DNA from: Tubiluchus corallicola | Lineage: Eukaryota; Priapulida; Priapulimorpha; Priapulimorphida; Tubiluchidae | NCBI GenBank assembly: GCA_030141605.1 | Contig: JAQGDQ010000340.1 | Location: forward strand, 62,001 to 126,000 | Direction of reading: 5' to 3' | Length of the DNA stretch: 64,000 nucleotides | Shown here: one piece after another, positions 13,201 through 24,320 of the stretch | Position numbering within the stretch: the first letter of the stretch is position 1 | How the letters are laid out: every line of letters starts with the position of its first letter | Position numbers and translations under genes: made by a program | Notes under the pieces: generated by a model | Database searches by the model: none | Seen by the model: only the letters and a program-made list of their open reading frames with translations | Told to the model about the DNA's origin: nothing

Positions 13201-16200
13201 TAATCATGTAATGATAATGTATTAATTATTAATACATGCTTGTCCACCCATTAGTTATATACATTAACCACATATGCTTATAGAGTACCTCGGTTATATA
13301 GTACTTTTTGAGTCCCTAGCAGGTTCGCTTTGATATACTGTACTTTGATATTGTGATGGAAAAGCCTGCTGTAGGTTGTGACCAACTTTATTGATGGCTT
13401 TTTTATTACAAAAAATGGAAAGAATGGGAGAGCTGGATAAAGTGGCCAAAATTTCGCCATAAACTAGCATCACAGTGATCGAAATAGACTATATTTTAAA
13501 AAGAAATAGTAATACATTATGAGCATGTTGTAGTATAGTGTGAGTATTGAAAGTTGCAAATAAATGATGAAGATTTATTTTAGATTTAAATTTATATTTA
13601 CTTGTGTAGACAATCAATTATTAGGTCACGAAAACAATACAAACATACAATGAGAAATGAATGATAATTAAACTGTATAAAACAGGATTAGTAACATTGA
13701 CAAACTTCTGACGAACTGCAAGCAGTTAAACCTAAAACTGAAAGTAATCGATAATCAAATGTATCGATGAATTATTCTGACTTTGAAAAACGTATGAACA
13801 TACATCAAAAGAAAGAAAAAAGGATAGACGTTCAGCTGTAGCAAGGCTAGAATGACAGATGTTCAGCTATAGCAAGGCTAGAATGACAGACGTTCAGCTG
13901 TAGCAAGGCTAGAATGACAGACGTTCAGCTGTAGCAAGGCTAGAATGACAGACGTTCAGCTGTAGCAAGGCTAGAATGACAGACGTTCAGCTGTAGCAAG
14001 GCTAGAATGACAGACGTTCAGCTGTAGCAAGGCTAGAATGACAGACGTTCAGCTGTAGCAAGGCTAGAATGACAGACGTTCAGCTATAGCAAGGCTAGAA
14101 TGACAGACGTTTAGCTATAGCAAGGCTAGAATGACAGACGTTAAGCTGTCGCAAGGCTAGAATGACAGACGTTCAGCCGTAGCAAGGCTAGAATGACAGA
14201 CGTTCAGCTATAGCAAGGTTAGAATGACAGATGTTCAGCTATAGCAAGGCTAGAATGACAGACGTTCAGCTATAGCAAGGTTAGAATGACAGATGTTCAG
14301 CTATAGCAAGGCTAGAATGACAGATGTTCAGCTATAGCAAGGCTAGAATGACAGACGTTCAGCTATAGCAAGGTTAGAAAAACAGACGTTCAGCTATAGC
14401 AAGGCTAGAATGACAGATGTTCAGCTATAGCAAGGCTAGAATGACAGACGTTCAGCTATAGCAAGGTTAGAAAAACAGACGTTCAGCTATAGCAAGGCTA
14501 GAATGACAGACGTTCAGCTATAGCAAGGTTAGAAAAACAGACGTTCAGCTATAGCAAGGCTAGAATGACAGATGTTCAGCTATAGCAAGGCTAGAATGAC
14601 AAACGTTCAGCTGTAACAAGGCTAGAATGACAGACGTTCAGCTGTAGCAAGGCTAGAATGACAGACATTCAGCTAAAGCAAGGCTAGAATGACAGACGTT
14701 CAGCTATAGCAAGGCTAGAATGACAGATGTTCAGCCGTAGCAAGGCTAGAATGACAGACGTTCAGCCGTAGCAAGGCTAGAATGACAGACGTTCAGCTGT
14801 AGCAAGGCTAGAATGACAGACGTTCAGCTATAGCAAGGCTAGAATGACAGACGTTCAGCTATAGCAAGGCTAGAATGACAGACGTTCAGCTGTAGCAAGG
14901 CTAGAATGACAGACGTTAAGCTGTAGCAAGGCTAGAATGACAGACGCTCAGCCATAGCAAGGTTAGAATGACAAACGTTCAGCCGTAGCAAGGCTAGAAT
15001 GACAGACGTTCAGCTATAGCAAGGCTAGAATGACAGACGTTCAGCTATAGCAAGGCTAGAATGACAGACGTTCAGCTATAGCAAGGCTAGAATGACAGAC
15101 GTTCAGCTGTAGCAAGGCTAGAATGACAGACGTTCAGCTGTAGCAAGGCTAGAATGGCAGACGTTCAGCTATAGCAAGGCTAGAACGACTTACAAAGTAC
15201 AAAGTTTGCAAACAGGTACTTACAAGCTAGATCATTCATTACAAATGTTGCAAACTGTATATGAAGCAGCGTAATTGCATAGATGATTAAAACAAATTAG
15301 TTTTAGACAATTACAGCAGAGCTGTTACTGTAGAGGCTAGGCTATGCTCACTATAGCAAGTTAGTACACGAGGGAATTTGTACTAATTACAACTTAATCG
15401 TAAAAAGACAGAGTCTGCAATTAATGCAGCTTCTGACACTTCATGACTGATATATAAAACATTATAAATACAAACTTGAAGAGACCATAGACAATAGAGG
15501 AAAACTTACCAGGAAGAAACTACGGAAAAACTGCGGAAGCTCTAGTGACAAGATATCCGTGTCGAGTGGTATGAACCTGAGATTGAACACGTCCGTAGAC
15601 ACATACCCGTACACTCCTTCGTCTTCCAACAACTTTTCGCAAAGAAATGTCTGCAAAAGTAGTAGTTTCATAAATAAGTGAAGATTTCGCAATCAAAGAC
15701 TGACTCTACCATGAACAAGGTTATACAAATTGACTCAATCATGGAAACATTTAAAGGGAATTTTAAAGTAAGGTGTGTCCCAAAAAAGATTTCCATACAA
15801 AGTTATATTACTTAGCATTACGCTTATCTGTTTCAAGGACAGATAACTATAGTTTGATTAATGAAAAAGAAAAGAAAAAAGACTAAATGAAAAAGAAAAA
15901 AAGAGAAAATGGAGAAGAAAGTAATTTAGAATGTTTGCACCAACTGGTAAAATGTCACTGACTCACCTTCCCAATGTGCACTAGTGATTCACAAAAAAAG
16001 TATTTTTAATTTCATTGACAAAACACAGTAATTTAAACTTTTGCTTAGTTAGTGAAGTGTGTGCTACGAATGCTCTGATTATTTTTCAAACTTTACACGA
16101 TGTTATCTAAACTTGTTTCAAATGACTTGGCGTTAAAATGGCTGCGCCTAACAGTCATCGCGGGAATTTAAATTTACAAGTTTTAAACAGCATTACTGCC

Positions 16201-19200
16201 GACGCTAGTCCATTATGCAAAAAAGCAATACGTAAGTGGTATAAAATTTCAAGACGAATTTTTTAAGATTTATGTAAGAGGAAGAAAAAAACACCCAACC
16301 CACACACCCATCTAACAGTCATCAACGGACTTTAAATTTACACGTCTTATACAAGCGTTGATTACAATACAACCTCTGTGTGCAATAAAGCAGCATATAA
16401 GTGATGCAAAATTTGTAGATGAAAGTAATGTAGCTCTATATGGAAAGTTTTCTTGGAATATATTTCATAATTCCCTTTTCTTTCAATTTAAATGGAAATT
16501 AGCTACCTAATATTAAATTTATTACTCCGACATTGAAACAAAATGTCCAGAAGAACAAGTTGTGTTACCTTTTGCGGAACGAACACAATCTTATAAGTTC
16601 TCTGCTTCCTAGCGCTTTTATCGGAGTTGATGTGATCGGCGATCGCTTTCACTGTATCGATTTCGGGTCGAACCAAGTATAAACGCCTGTGGAAAGTTGT
16701 AAAATAGTCATCACGGCAAATTCGTAAGGAAATGAAACAGTTCCATAATGTTAACCAGGCATATAATGACAAAACAACATTTTTTGACTTTGCGCCATAT
16801 GGCTTTAACCTAAAAGTTCTTGTCAACAGTAGGTCATTGTAAATTTGTAAAATGGTCAATGTTGCAAATTCTTATGGAAAGAAAAAAGTGCAATGATGTT
16901 AACCAGGCATATAATGACAAAACAGCATTATGGAATTTCGACTTTGCACCACACAGACAACCTTTAACAATTTTTACCTGAAAGTTTTTATCAATTTAAA
17001 AAACATCAAAAAGAGTGCAGACGCATAAGCTTCATCTGAATCATATGATTCATTTGATAATAAGAAGCATACCATTTCTAAAACTTCATCTTTGGGGTAC
17101 ATCCTGATAAATGATTCTGTCATTTAGCATACAGATATGTTTATCATTATTTATTGGCGACTATTATTTATTCAGATGATAATTCCTTACCAAATCAAAC
17201 AAAGCATTAATGACAAAAATACATGCAAATTTGACAATCCTCCTCAGAGCAATTTGGTACTTAAATGTCCACTGATTGAGAGGCAATCAAAGATGAAATT
17301 CAGTAAATTGTGGAAATGTATCTGTTGTAGCAGACACAAATGTTTATATTTATGAGTGTGTATTGAACAAACAGTATGGCAACTTGTTGGTAAGAATAAG
17401 ACTTCAACTGATGTTTAACTAGTTGGAAATATTAATTTTACATTCAAATTTCACATAATGTTTGAACATTTACATGTATAACCCGCGAATAATTTATATC
17501 GGATTCATGCCCAAAAAACGTCTGTTAAACCTTAGATGTCAAATGGTAATTGCAACAATGGATAATTACATTGCAATAGCTAATGGCTGCGAAAGTTACG
17601 AGTTTACAGTTTTATTAATTTTTAAGTTATGACCGAAAAGGTTTTGCATGCTAAAAAAATAAACGTCAAAGAAACGTCAGCTAATCATCAACTGAAAAAC
17701 AACTACATACACTAATGTATAAAGCACTCAATATACAGAACTAAACAATAAAGGAATCAACAAATTTAAATCATGGTCATCACCAGAAAAAATAGAGCAT
17801 TGCTAGAGGTTTGTTGTTAGAAAATGGGACTTAATTCACTGGATTACCGTTTACGGTATCTAAAATTAGCTTAACCCTTATAGGGTCATCGGGCTAAATC
17901 CCAGTAAACCTTTTCTATGACTTTTTCTAAATACGTTTTGTGCACAAAATACTTTCAGTTATTTATTTTAGGCACATTGTCTCACCACAAAATAAAAGTG
18001 AAAATGCAATGTCAATTTTTTAAAAATTGTCGAAACTTTACTTCGCTTGTCAATACATTATACGACCGATGTATCTGATAAAACAAAATGTCAGACGTCT
18101 GTATGCTGTAGACGTAGAACTAGTCTACTCACAACTACAAGGACAATCAGATCATAAACTCATTCACTCAACATCTTCAGATAAATTCAAAATAACAATG
18201 ATTTTTGCACACGCGTTAGCAATGTCACTTGTCTACAGTTATTCCAACATAGATAAGGGAACGTAACTAAGTGAATTTAAATTTCGTATTACTAGTAAGT
18301 CACATGTCTTTAAGCAGGGGTATAATGTATCCTATGGTGGTCAGCATAACCACAAATTATGCTGTTGCTGATTACTAATGAAACACAGCGGTTTATCAAA
18401 AATAATTTACGAATTATGGTGGGGGTAATTTTTTACCCCCGGGTACCAAAATCGGTTGTAAAAAATCATGACCCTATAAGGGTTAAAGATAAACTATATA
18501 ATGGCTGTACAGGGCCATTTGATGCAGAGGAACTAAAGGCAAAAATTGTTGAGTACTTGGAACAAATAAAACCTTAAGGAAGTGAGAAACTGTGTCAGCT
18601 GTTCCAAGAAATGCCTCATCTAGTTTACAGACTGGTATTTATTTTTTGACTTGTTATTTTAAAACTTCTAAAATTTCAAGTCATGCAATTCTATGACCTA
18701 AAATTTGAGTGAAAATTTATACATAAACGTCTGTAACATCAGTGTGGTAAATTTCAGGCAATTCCATTATTTCATATATGTTTATAACATCATGGGTCAA
18801 AACTTCTGTTATTTAACGTAGACTTTACTTAAAGTTAATCTGTGCGTAAAGTGATTTACTAGCAGGATCTTGCTTGTGAAGAAGAAAAACTGAACTAGGT
18901 AAGGTTCTAGCTAGCTGTTAAATCTCTTACTACATGTATTACAATAGCATGGGCTGCGAGGCATTGTCAAAATTTTGGGCCACCTGATTCATCCAGCGAT
19001 ACATTAAGTGCAGCGACAAAATCTGCATTAAGCAATTTGTCCATTGCAAAAAGGCTTCCCTTTAGGTGTCAATTTTGTGACAAAATCTCTGAAATCAATG
19101 AGACGCATGCAAGAAAGAAAGCACATCCTTTCCATCCTCAGGAATGGTGCAGCATGCTCTGTGCTTTAGACAAATAATGTCCACTCAATAACACAAAAGA

Positions 19201-20070
19201 ACAAGACAAATCTTTTACAATCTTCTCAAGTTGGTGGCAAATTAATGGCTTTGACAGCATCAAACATCATCTTTTGCCAGTAAGCCTTAGATGAAGCAGA
19301 GTTACTACTTTGGCTAGAAGCCTCTTCCAGTTCCCATTCCTTGATGCTAAGGAAACGCATGTTCGTGCTGGTGACTAGAAGGTGTGCATATGGGAAATGG
19401 TATAATATGAATTGGAAAGGGTATGGTCGCCAGCCCATACTGAACTTCACAAAAGCATTAACAACATTACTCACTGATCATTTCCGTGCTTCAGCGGTGT
19501 TTTGTCGAATTTGAAAATCTTGTCGACGCCATGTTGTTTGAGTAGCGAAGCACCAGCTATTCTGTCCAGTGGTCGCATGAGGCTTGCTTCAAGCACCAGA
19601 TCCTTTGTACCATGCAACTGTGATAAGAAATGTCAATCCCTAAGCTGATAATACCAATTACGTTAGCTCAAAATGTTATATATCTTACACCTTTCAAAAA
19701 TTGTGATTGCAGTAATAATAATTACTGCCGACGTTGATATTTCACTCAGGTAACAATCTACATTGTCTTCTCGCCGTGCTAACCTTGTTGTCAACATGTA
19801 GTTTTTAAAGCTTTTTAAAATAACTTTAACTATTTTTTTGTGACTAAAATGCGAGAGTTCATGATTATGGTGAACTAATTAGGCGTAAGCTAACACAGAT
19901 GCTAGTACAGGCCGCGACGTCTTATATGAGCCTTATAACTATAACAATAAACGTAATACAGCAGCAAATCATTATACCATTTCCAAGCACGAAACTAATT
20001 CGTCTCTAGAAAACTGACGAAAAAACTGAACATCGGGCAGTGAAACAGCATTACTCAAGGAAGCTGCCAT
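1245..20070 (-). CDS. VPS33B: VPS33B ortholog (SM-family trafficking protein), 3' end off the window
   Basis: Sec1/Munc18-type protein; in animals VPS33B pairs with VIPAR (VIPAS39) in late endosome/lysosome and granule trafficking (family knowledge). Thirteen exons with AG/GT borders and matching phases: 19978-20070, 19475-19617, 16569-16686, 15510-15650, 12873-12977, 10558-10651, 8930-9007, 6307-6380, 5183-5269, 4537-4630, 4019-4093, 3220-3284, 1245-1346; 423 codons with no internal stop. Diagnostic stretches: exon 2 LMRPLDRIAGASLLKQHGVD, exon 4 LELPQFFRSFFL, exons 6/7 FLLDR then DYVTPMCSQLAYEGLLDE, exon 9 IFDEIRDRHFSNVWNFFSAK, exon 10 MKDFVSNKLKALKQQHKSLA, exon 12 LLEGIEIKENISCIEEAINR. Order and spacing follow human VPS33B (about 617 aa), so roughly 190 C-terminal residues should lie beyond base 1; I see no further exon in 1-1244. 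The start is the first ATG of exon 1 (MAASLSNAVSLPD). Donors are mostly GTRAGN; exon 1 (GTATAA) and exon 5 (GTTTGT) are weaker. VPS33A is less likely: the exon 4-10 text resembles the B paralog. Confidence 0.93.
2491..2820. repeat. 163-bp tandem duplication, VPS33B intron 12
   Basis: 2491-2653 and 2654-2816 are near-identical, each ending in a short AAT run. Related GCGAGTTACT/TAGTGTGAAC text recurs at 4340-4530, next to the exon 10 donor. Confidence 0.85.
2870..3033 (-). mobile_element. tRNA-derived SINE in VPS33B intron 12
   Basis: The minus strand from 3032 reads a tRNA-like head: A-box text TAGCTCAATGG, B-box text GAGTTCAACTC, ending near TCATACCA. A tRNA-unrelated tail with a short AAT run follows to about 2870. 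The cloverleaf is imperfect, so it is not a tRNA gene. Confidence 0.65.
3340..3930. repeat. Dispersed repeat family C, VPS33B intron 11
   Basis: It matches 8215-8880 (reverse) and 23870-24320 (forward): TAGCATCAAATTATCAAGAA, then AAAATACTAAAAA and CGGTTGCTAAGTRTTTTGTA-like text. Confidence 0.7.
5405..6060. repeat. Dispersed repeat family B, contains the assembly gap
   Basis: It matches 53235-53880 (forward) and 22000-22530 (reverse): TTTTCAACAGCAMAAAYATT, a GAGCTGTCRAACGTG segment, and the end CACGTAAGTCATTTTTGAAA. Partial copies occur at 1790-1880, 2035-2130, 11830-11940 and 62030-62165. Confidence 0.75.
5486..5648. other. Assembly gap (163 N)
   Basis: A run of N within a family-B repeat in VPS33B intron 8. 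Frames through it are meaningless. Confidence 1.
6381..8214. other. VPS33B intron 7, left part, no gene seen
   Basis: AT-rich. 7190-7380 resembles 44700-44820 (GGTGGCRAAAAACCAAAG, then AGTCAACC), probably a shared retroelement 3' end. No exon found. Confidence 0.6.
8215..8880. repeat. Dispersed repeat family C, reverse copy, VPS33B intron 7
   Basis: Longest copy; its end lies about 50 bases from exon 7. Confidence 0.7.
9070..9540. repeat. Dispersed repeat family A, reverse copy, VPS33B intron 6
   Basis: The reverse complement matches 50720-51070. A further forward right-half piece follows at 9640-9790, giving a partly palindromic arrangement. Confidence 0.7.
10703..11515. repeat. 80-bp tandem array, about 10 copies, VPS33B intron 5
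   Basis: Anchor ATGCCCAGAGAG recurs at 10861, 10941, 11021, 11101, 11181, 11261 and 11341. Flanking copies at both ends are more diverged. Confidence 0.95.
12120..12520. repeat. Dispersed repeat family D, VPS33B intron 5
   Basis: It shares ACTTGACAAYKYCTCGCAG, GCTAGCTAKAAC, TAAATCACTCTAYGCA and CCCACAYGTCAYRTGA text with 20220-20450 plus 21588-21740, 51820-52010, 56640-57010 (reverse) and 18820-18975 (reverse, partial). Confidence 0.75.
13825..15190. repeat. 31-bp minisatellite, about 44 copies, VPS33B intron 4
   Basis: The unit is approximately GACGTTCAGCTGTAGCAAGG followed by CTAGAATGACA. Variants at a few positions (CTGTAG/CTATAG, AATGACA/AAAAACA) recur in higher-order patterns, for example a block at 14340-14580. 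There are no unique spacers. Confidence 0.95.
15770..16500. repeat. Dispersed repeat family A, reverse copy plus rearranged piece, VPS33B intron 3
   Basis: 15770-16290 is the reverse complement of the family; 16290-16500 holds another forward partial copy. Confidence 0.7.
17871..18486. mobile_element. piggyBac-like MITE with TTAA target duplication
   Basis: The left end is TTAA-CCCTTATAGGGTCAT (17871-17889), the right end the exact reverse complement ATGACCCTATAAGGG-TTAA (18468-18486). A TTAA target duplication with CCC..GGG ends is the piggyBac signature. The 608-bp body has no recognisable transposase (only a 79-codon frame at 18027-18266), so it is non-autonomous. It lies in VPS33B intron 2. 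Confidence 0.85.
18955..19169 (+). pseudogene. Open fragment with CxxC...H motif inside VPS33B intron 2
   Basis: A plus-strand frame with no ATG runs through GPPDSSSDTLSAATK and FRCQFCDKISEINETH to LCALDK and a TAA. It resembles a zinc-finger scrap from a transposon or processed gene. It is opposite in strand to VPS33B. Unrecognised. Confidence 0.2.
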
Positions 20071-20219
20071 AGTTGTTTTACCTGAGTTTCAAACGTTTAG
20101 GCGCACCGCAAAAGTGAACTTTTCGGGGACTACTGTAGTGATTTGCAAAGGCTATGGTGCCGAGGCTGTCCACGGTTCACTTAGTCTAAGGTATATAAAA
20201 ATACATAATTTTTTGAGAC

Positions 20220-20450
20220 TTAAATGACACAATGAATAAGCCTTTCCACACTTGTAGCAATTTATGATGATCGTGAAAAGGTGAGACAGCGCATTTGTGT
20301 AAACTTGACAATGCCTCGCAGCCAATGCTATTACAATACATGTAGTAAGAGTTTTAACAGCTAGCTAGAACTTTACCTAGTTCAGTTTTCACAAACAAGA
20401 TTCTGTTAGTAAATCACTCTACGCAGAGGTTAACTAAGACATAATTATAT
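20220..20450. repeat. Dispersed repeat family D, left half split by a LINE
   Basis: It lies upstream of VPS33B exon 1; the right half resumes at 21588-21740 beyond the LINE. Confidence 0.7.
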
Positions 20451-20574
20451 ATATATTTGCCATTAAAACATTGATAATCACTGATAAAAACTTTACAGAG
20501 ATAATCAATCAGTGTTAGTTAATAAAAACTTACACTGCTGAAGGCAAATGCGTCAGTGCAATCTAAACTACTGT

Positions 20575-21575
20575 GCAGTAATGACGAATAAAATCAAACA
20601 TATTTACAACCATACACAAAAAAATAAAAAAACAAAAAACTATGATTTAATTAATATGGCCGTGGGTATATGAATTCTGAATTAGTGCGTATGTTGTCGT
20701 ACTGGTGTGATGGTATTTCATATCTGGTTAATATTAGTGATTTTAATTTTGTTTTAAATGCTGATAGGGACTTGATTTGTTTAACCTGTAATGGTAGAGA
20801 ATTCCAAAGTAAAATTGCTTGTTTGATTACAGAGTTCGTTCCATAGTGGGTATTTGTCCTAATTTGTTTTAGATTGCTTGTTCTGGAATTAACGATAGGA
20901 TTTGGAAAAAAAGGTAAATCTGTTATTCTGGAATGGTTTGCTGATTTTGTTAATGTATTTAAATATAAAAAGCAGAGTAAAATATTCTTTGTGTGCTTCA
21001 ATGATTGGGAATTTTAAAGTTTTTCTCAGGTTAGTTGTTGAAGCTTTGAATTTTTGTCTACCTGCCTTATGTTTGTATGAGTACCCAGCTATCAATCTCA
21101 GCGCATAGTTTTGAAGGAGATTTAATTTTAAGTAATTTTCTCTTTTGGTTTTTTGAAGTAGCGTACATCCATATAAGAAGTGTGGTAGAACTAAAGTTTT
21201 ATATATTAGTGTTTTAGTTTCCTTTGTTAGTTGCCCTTTAACTTGTCGGAGATATGATGTGCTAGATGCCATTTTTGTGTATATGTTATTAAAGTGTTCA
21301 TCCCATGAAAGATTATTGTCTACCTGTATGCCCAGGAATTTAACATTGTTAGTTTGTTTGATTACAGCATTATCTATTGTCAAAGTGGTTGATGATGCAT
21401 CATTAGTATTTAATGAGGGTGACAGTATCATGAATTCTGTTTTGTCATTATTCATTTTTAGCTTGTAATGACTAAATGCCATATTTATATTTTTTATATC
21501 TTCTTCTAAATAATTTTTTGCAGTTTGGACATTTTCATGGGCTATGTAGATTGTAGTGTCATCAGCGTACTGTCT
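20575..21575 (-). mobile_element. 5'-truncated LINE (non-LTR retrotransposon) inserted in a family-D repeat
   Basis: The minus strand starts at the RT catalytic motif (YADDTTIYIAHENV, about 21568) and runs through the thumb region (FLGIQVDNNLSWDEHFNN, LPHFLYGCTLLQ) to a frameshift near 21000. The usual C-terminal tail (THYGTNSVIKQAILLWNSLP, SAFKTKLKSL) follows. The 3' end lies in A/T-rich sequence near 20575. Family-D repeat sequence continues on both sides (20220-20450 and 21588-21740), so this is a nested insertion. Jockey/CR1-type; inactive. Confidence 0.85.
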
Positions 21576-21587
21576 ACGTCAAATAAC

Positions 21588-21740
21588 AAAAGTTACTTAC
21601 TGAACTGATATGCGACAGAAAGCTTAGTTTTACCCACATGTCATATGACGGTTGTAGCTAAGACACATTGCTGTGGTGCACTTAACCTTTTACCTACAGC
21701 AAATGTGCGTGTGCACAATGAAACCATGACGATTTATTCG
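21588..21740. repeat. Dispersed repeat family D, right half split by a LINE
   Basis: Continues the 20220-20450 copy. Confidence 0.7.
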
Positions 21741-21999
21741 ATCAGTACTTCATCCTCATAAATACTTTAGCATTGAAACATCATGCAGTTAGCACAATTT
21801 AGTTGCGATTTATACATCTTAACACAATTGATACTGTAAAAGCGCTTCTGACCATACAAATTATATATATATATATTGCGGACTAAAAGAGTATAACATA
21901 TTAAAACTACAACCCTCACTTTACCATCTGGATTTGTTGCCAGTCAAATGCCGCTTTCAATTTAGAATTTTAAAGCGAAACTGGACCCAATGTTAAACT

Positions 22000-22530
22000 C
22001 TAGGTCAAAACAGTCTACTCTTTAAAATATTGAAAGAAACATACTACTTTTTTTCAAAAATGACTTACGTAAAAGAATTATTGTCACACAAACGCAATTT
22101 TGCCCTCACACCGCTAGTTCATCGCTGTTACATGCATTTTATCATTCGCTAGTTAACTGCACAAAAATAGGTGCTGTACCTGTAAATTTAAATGTGTTTG
22201 TTTGTGACGAGCTACACACGTTCGACAGCTCATGCGTAAGCACAGCGGCAAGTTTGAAATTTGAAGTTTTATTACAACATACTGAATATCTGTACTTTTC
22301 ATTTTCGCAAACACGCGCAACACACTCGTGCAATAATTTTGATGTTGAAAATTATGTTCGTTTGTGATGTCAGCTATAGTTATGCTCACCCATCGGTAAT
22401 TAAGATTCTAAACTATTATTTATTTATCAGAAACGCTTTTGCAGTGTTATTGGTGTTAAAATGCATTCTTTTTTATTGGTCTTGAAAATGGTGTAGTATA
22501 TGAAAAATCATCCTGACTTCCTTCAAGTGT
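22000..22530. repeat. Dispersed repeat family B, reverse copy
   Basis: Reverse complement of 53235-53880. The short frames in it are not genes. Confidence 0.75.
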
Positions 22531-22609
22531 TCACAAGAACTATAAAGTTCATCACCTGTACCAGTCATCGTGTCACAAGAGTGTCAATAAACAGCATCAC
22601 ATCACAACA

Positions 22610-22800
22610 AATGACATTATTAATATGTTTGATAATCCAAGGACTCTAAATGACTGCAGGATTCAATTACTTCTTTACGCTGATGATTTCGTCTTGTTTC
22701 CACGAAACACTCTGATTTACAAAAATGCTTAGACGGCATTATGTTATGCTGTGAAGAGTGGCTTCTTAGTGTAAATATAGAAAAAGCTAAATTACTAATT
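22610..22800 (+). mobile_element. LINE reverse transcriptase fragment
   Basis: The plus strand shows RIQLLLYADDFVLFPRNT, a frameshift, then LQKCLDGIMLCCEEWLLSVN, typical of the RT palm around YADD. Short and broken. Confidence 0.7.
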
Positions 22801-23297
22801 TACTATATATTATTGCCGTGGTGTTACAAAATTTATTAATACTGAACAACAATCAGACAACAATTTCTTTACGAAAATAATTAACTAAGGCAGCTTATTA
22901 ATTAGCAAGTCGAATTAAAGAACACGTTAGCCTAATAATATTAAAAAAGGTCTGTAAATTTGACGCCTGTAACAAGTTTGCATAGAAAACTGGTCCTACA
23001 TGAATGCATCACTAGCATGCAACAACTGTCAGTTATTAATTTACCTAAAACATAAGAAATTTACCATGTACACAGTTGTACCAAGTAAATTAATGTCATC
23101 TATAAGTACTAAGGGTATTATTCAAGATAAAGTGGTCACAGAAGCTGCCAAGTTTTACATAAACATCGCTGCAATATTTAACGTCACTTTTGTACAAATA
23201 ATGCAGTTTCATTTAAGACAAAAATAGTGTCAACATACTATTCTCAGCACCTTTACTACACGTACAGTACCCACTCAGGGAATTACTACACTCATAT

Positions 23298-23620
23298 CCT
23301 TATGTACAATCATACATTCATATGCATTAGGTGGCAAAGCGTCAAGAATGTTGCCAGAGTTTATTTAAAATGGCAGGTATCCTTATGTACAATCATACAC
23401 TCATATGTATTAGGTGAAAAAGCGTCAATAATGTTGCCAGAGTTTATTGAAAATGGCAGGTACCTTATGTACAGTCATACATTCATATGCATTAGGTGAT
23501 AAAGCGTCAAGATTGTTGCCAGAGTTTATTGAAAATGGCAGGTATCCTTATGTACAGTCATAAATTCATATGCATTAGGCGACAAAGCATCAAGAATATT
23601 GCCAGACTTTATTAAAGCTT
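23298..23620 (+). repeat. 83-bp tandem array derived from a Mab-21-domain gene fragment
   Basis: Four copies (starts 23298, 23381, 23463, 23546). Plus-strand translation of each contains ALGDKASRLLPEFIENGRY or a close variant, matching TLGDKAMRMFPEFIENGRF in exon E of the ankyrin/Mab-21 gene (29345-29405, minus strand). The rest of the unit (CCTTATGTACARTCATACAY) is not recognisable. Confidence 0.85.
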
Positions 23621-23869
23621 TTCAATTTTTTTTACGTTCATTTATCAAATGATACTTCTATAAACAATGTGCAAAGTAGTCGTTGTGATCTTCACAATTG
23701 TACGACTTTGGCTATGTGCATGGTGAGTATCACGGCAAGTTTATCGCAGTAATCAGACACCTTCTAATCAGTTCCTCTTGATGATTTGAGAAGTCTGGTT
23801 ACTAGTAATGACCAAAGCTACTTCTTCAAAAGTCTTGGAGGAAAAGCTGCGTAAGCTGAAAGTAGAATG

Positions 23870-24320
23870 CACAAAAAAATTCTAATGTTAATTTTTTTTG
23901 TTTTTATATAAACTAACGCTAAATATATCTGACTGTTATATTCTAGCATCAAATTGTCAAGAAAATGTCCAAAAAATATTAAAAATTTATTTTTACAACA
24001 CCATGCCCATTTTTCTGTCTAGAAAGTAGCACTGCAATTGCAATTGCACTTTCGTATTCGTATTTCGTATTAGCACGGTTGCTAAGTATTTTGTAGAAAT
24101 GCGACAAAAAGCAATGCCAAACTATAACAGTGATTTTCTCAAGATTATGATTTGCAGTGTGCACCTCAACTTCAACATGGATTTTCTCAGTATAGCAATA
24201 ACATAGGGCAATGAGCTTGGTATCAAAATGATCCTCGTGAAATGGAAATTCGGGATATGTGAATAATTAGAAAAGTTTAATTGTCGACTTACGGACGATT
24301 TTGCTATGCAATCACTCAAT
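23870..24320. repeat. Dispersed repeat family C, forward copy
   Basis: Matches the two copies above. Confidence 0.7.

Noticed and set aside
13825-15190. CRISPR-like array
   Set aside because: Contiguous 31-bp units with no unique spacers, within an animal intron.
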